A DNA stretch of 27,042 nt from Spirogloea muscicola. Its lineage: Eukaryota > Streptophyta > Zygnematophyceae > Spirogloeales > Spirogloeaceae. Below, one piece after another: positions 25,405 to 27,042 of the stretch. The notes beneath the pieces were generated by a model. It was not told the DNA's origin. It ran no database searches and saw only the letters and a program-made list of their open reading frames with translations. How positions within the stretch are numbered: the stretch's first letter is position 1; each line of letters begins with the position of its first letter. The DNA is taken from the NCBI GenBank assembly GCA_009602725.1, contig WELB01000260.1:73541-100582 (forward strand). Direction: 5' to 3'. Made by a program: the position numbers and the translations under genes.

Positions 25405-26130
25405 CAAGATTAGGTATATCTGCAATATACTTACTTAGTGGCGGATAACGTTGTGCCAGCCAGAAGAAGCAACAAAGACTGGGCCTGTTGCAAGGTAGTC
25501 CAACACTCTCTTGCAAGCCCCGCCAATCTCAGCATGGCGATACATATGGGAGTCAGTCTTGATGGAAGCTGCAGCGCTTTTGCAATAAGCAACGGCCCTT
25601 CCTCGGACACTACCGTTGATAGAATTTTCGTGTATTTGAAACAAACGAAGGCCAAATGGCCGAGTACAAAGGCAAGCACATCTAAAGACCTACATACTCT
25701 ACAGCAAATTGACCCGCTCAGTAACCACGGGTCATAACATAAAGGTCGCTAATCGATGCCTGAATACTAGATGTCAGATACGAAGCCCTTCTGCCACCAA
25801 CTAGAGCTCGGCCAGCTTTCTGATGCAAGGCATTAGCCTGAGCACGCTGCAAAGAGGCCGAAACACGTCGTCGCAAGAAAGACAGAGTTTGTTGAGGCAC
25901 CATCATGAGATGGTTTCCGACATTTGCCACTTTCTGCCAACGCACGACAAGTCATTGAGCCCTTAGGCATGCAGGCAACAGGGCAGTGTCTGGGTGAGCG
26001 ATGAGCGAGGGAGGGGGTTGGGGGGGGGCGCTGTGGTGGATGATGAGTGGGGGGAAGAGAATGAGGGGAGGGCGAGAAGAGGGAACAGGGAGCTTGAATG
26101 TGGACCTGCTGCGACGTTCAAGGTTTGGGG
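25405..26130. other. Region downstream of SF3B5, no gene recognised
   Basis: Contains the SF3B5 3' UTR. Open frames on both strands at about 25431-25737 reach 99 codons, but they overlap each other antisense and show no family motif. G-rich low-complexity sequence occurs near 26005-26130. I cannot assign a function. Confidence 0.5.
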
Positions 26131-26150
26131 GGGGCTTGACTGATGTGTGC

Positions 26151-26520
26151 GAAGCTCTTCCAGAAAAAGATGATGCAGCTCCTTCAAGAAGGGGCGATGA
26201 CAGTCAAAGGCCAGCCCAGAAAGTATGTGCAAAGATGAGGGGGAAGCTCTGAAAGGAGAGCGCAAACCACCCAGCAATACCAGGGGCTACAACAAACGGC
26301 CAATCAATAACACCTAATCAACAAATGCAAGTCGGATAAGTAGCTGAGAGAAGAAGAAGCTGCAGAGAGATGAAGCTCTTCTAGAAGGCGGCGGTCGCTG
26401 TAAGACGCCAGCCCAAGAAGTACGGTCGACTGGATAGGCCCAAAGGGACCAGCTCCCAGCAAGTCGGAGGAGGCGGGCTGCTGAAGCGTGCTAGCAACCC
26501 CCAGCACAAGAAAAGTTCGA
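26151..26520 (+). repeat. Dispersed repeat family, copy F (two diverged units)
   Basis: Two units, 221 bp apart, each begin GAAGCTCTTC (26151 and 26372) and continue to a GCCAGCCCA block: GGCCAGCCCAGAAAGTA near 26211 and CGCCAGCCCAAGAAGTA near 26407. The shared core is the one seen in the copies near 15.8 kb and 24.0 kb. No coding content is evident. Confidence 0.5.
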
Positions 26521-26589
26521 AGAAGAAGAGAGAGAGGCTAGCCTGGATTAAATGAACAAGGCTGCCGGCTAGCTACTCAGACATGCATC

Positions 26590-26900
26590 TCCTGACTAGA
26601 GGTTACAGAGCGACCCCTGGCTGATGTCTTAGCCCTCGTCCTTCGCACTCCGGCTCCTTCAGACCTTGTCCATTCCTTTGGGCTGGCCTTTCCCAGGACC
26701 CTAGCCTCACTGATTTGCGGCTGCTTAGCAGGGGTTACTGAGTGATTTGTAGCTGCTTTCTTTCTTTGTGTGCTTTGGTTTCTTAGCGCTTCCTCTGGCT
26801 TCCTCTGGCCCCCTTCTCGTTCTTTGTTCATTCTTTTTTGGGCTGGCTTGTCCAGCCCCTATCCTCAATGGGCGAGCCCTTTCTTCTTTCCCAGCCACCA
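26590..26900 (-). repeat. Dispersed repeat family, copy B (right arm of inverted pair)
   Basis: Positions 26752-26883 are the inverted partner of 23788-23919 (131/132 identical). Further into the copy, read on the minus strand, come ACTCAGTAACCCCTG plus GCAGC (26719-26744), GGCCAGCCCAAAGGAATGG and ACAAGGTCTGAAGG (26687-26653). Copies A, C and D share these blocks in part, so B is the most complete member in the window. Confidence 0.9.
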
Positions 26901-27042
26901 GCCAATCTGGCCGCGCTTTCTCCTTAGGAAAGAGAGAGAAGGCGCGCGGGGCGCATGAATTGAAAGGGAGGCCAATTCAAGCCAATACATTGTTCAGGCA
27001 GAGTCGAGTGCAGACTAAACAATGCTACATAATACGGAGACC
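26901..27042. other. Window end, no feature seen
   Basis: A short GA-rich and GCGC stretch (26928-26952) precedes unremarkable AT-richer sequence. No gene or known element is evident. Confidence 0.4.

Noticed and set aside
25431-25737. Overlapping antisense frames of 82-99 codons downstream of SF3B5, considered as retroelement RNase H fragments
   Set aside because: No DxE/D-type motif or other reverse-transcriptase or RNase H hallmark could be found in either strand's translation.

Overview
The window is nuclear DNA from a green-lineage eukaryote (Viridiplantae), most likely a green alga or other early-diverging streptophyte or chlorophyte. The evidence is: GT-AG introns of roughly 100-640 bp in every gene; an EFR3 protein with the plant-type N-terminus; cystathionine gamma-synthase with a basic Ser/Arg/Ala-rich leader that looks like a plastid transit peptide; and AAACCCTAA-type (Arabidopsis-telomere-like) boxes just upstream of two start codons. 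The species cannot be fixed from the sequence alone. There are no bacterial operons, tRNAs, rRNAs or CRISPR arrays that I can see.

Six spliced genes were rebuilt by joining exons at GT/AG sites (one GC/AG), keeping phase and matching family motifs. From left to right: (1) a secreted laccase/ascorbate-oxidase-type multicopper oxidase, + strand, 1-4587, missing its start at the window edge. (2) An EFR3-like plasma-membrane scaffold for phosphatidylinositol 4-kinase, - strand, 10655-6327. (3) Cystathionine gamma-synthase, + strand, up to 14856, with its N-terminus lost in a 616-bp N gap bordered by 123 consecutive A. (4) A DUF815-type P-loop ATPase, + strand, 16758-20550. (5) An EndoU endoribonuclease, - strand, 23198-20701. 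(6) The small spliceosome subunit SF3B5, + strand, 24376-25404.

The layout alternates: genes 1/2 and 4/5 converge (the stops of 4 and 5 are 150 bp apart), and genes 2/3 and 5/6 are head to head. Genes 5 and 6 each carry a telo-box within about 55 bp upstream of the ATG. The genes belong to unrelated processes (cell-wall/apoplast oxidation, lipid kinase anchoring, methionine synthesis, an uncharacterised ATPase, RNA cleavage, splicing), so they do not form a pathway.

The intergenic stretches at about 15.6-16.6 kb, 23.7-24.1 kb and 26.1-26.9 kb share a dispersed, low-copy repeat family that I do not recognise (core GCCAGCCCA...GAATGGACAAGG). It includes a 132-bp inverted pair, 131/132 identical, that flanks SF3B5. 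This family is the most novel-looking signal in the window. No new enzymatic or defence system was found.
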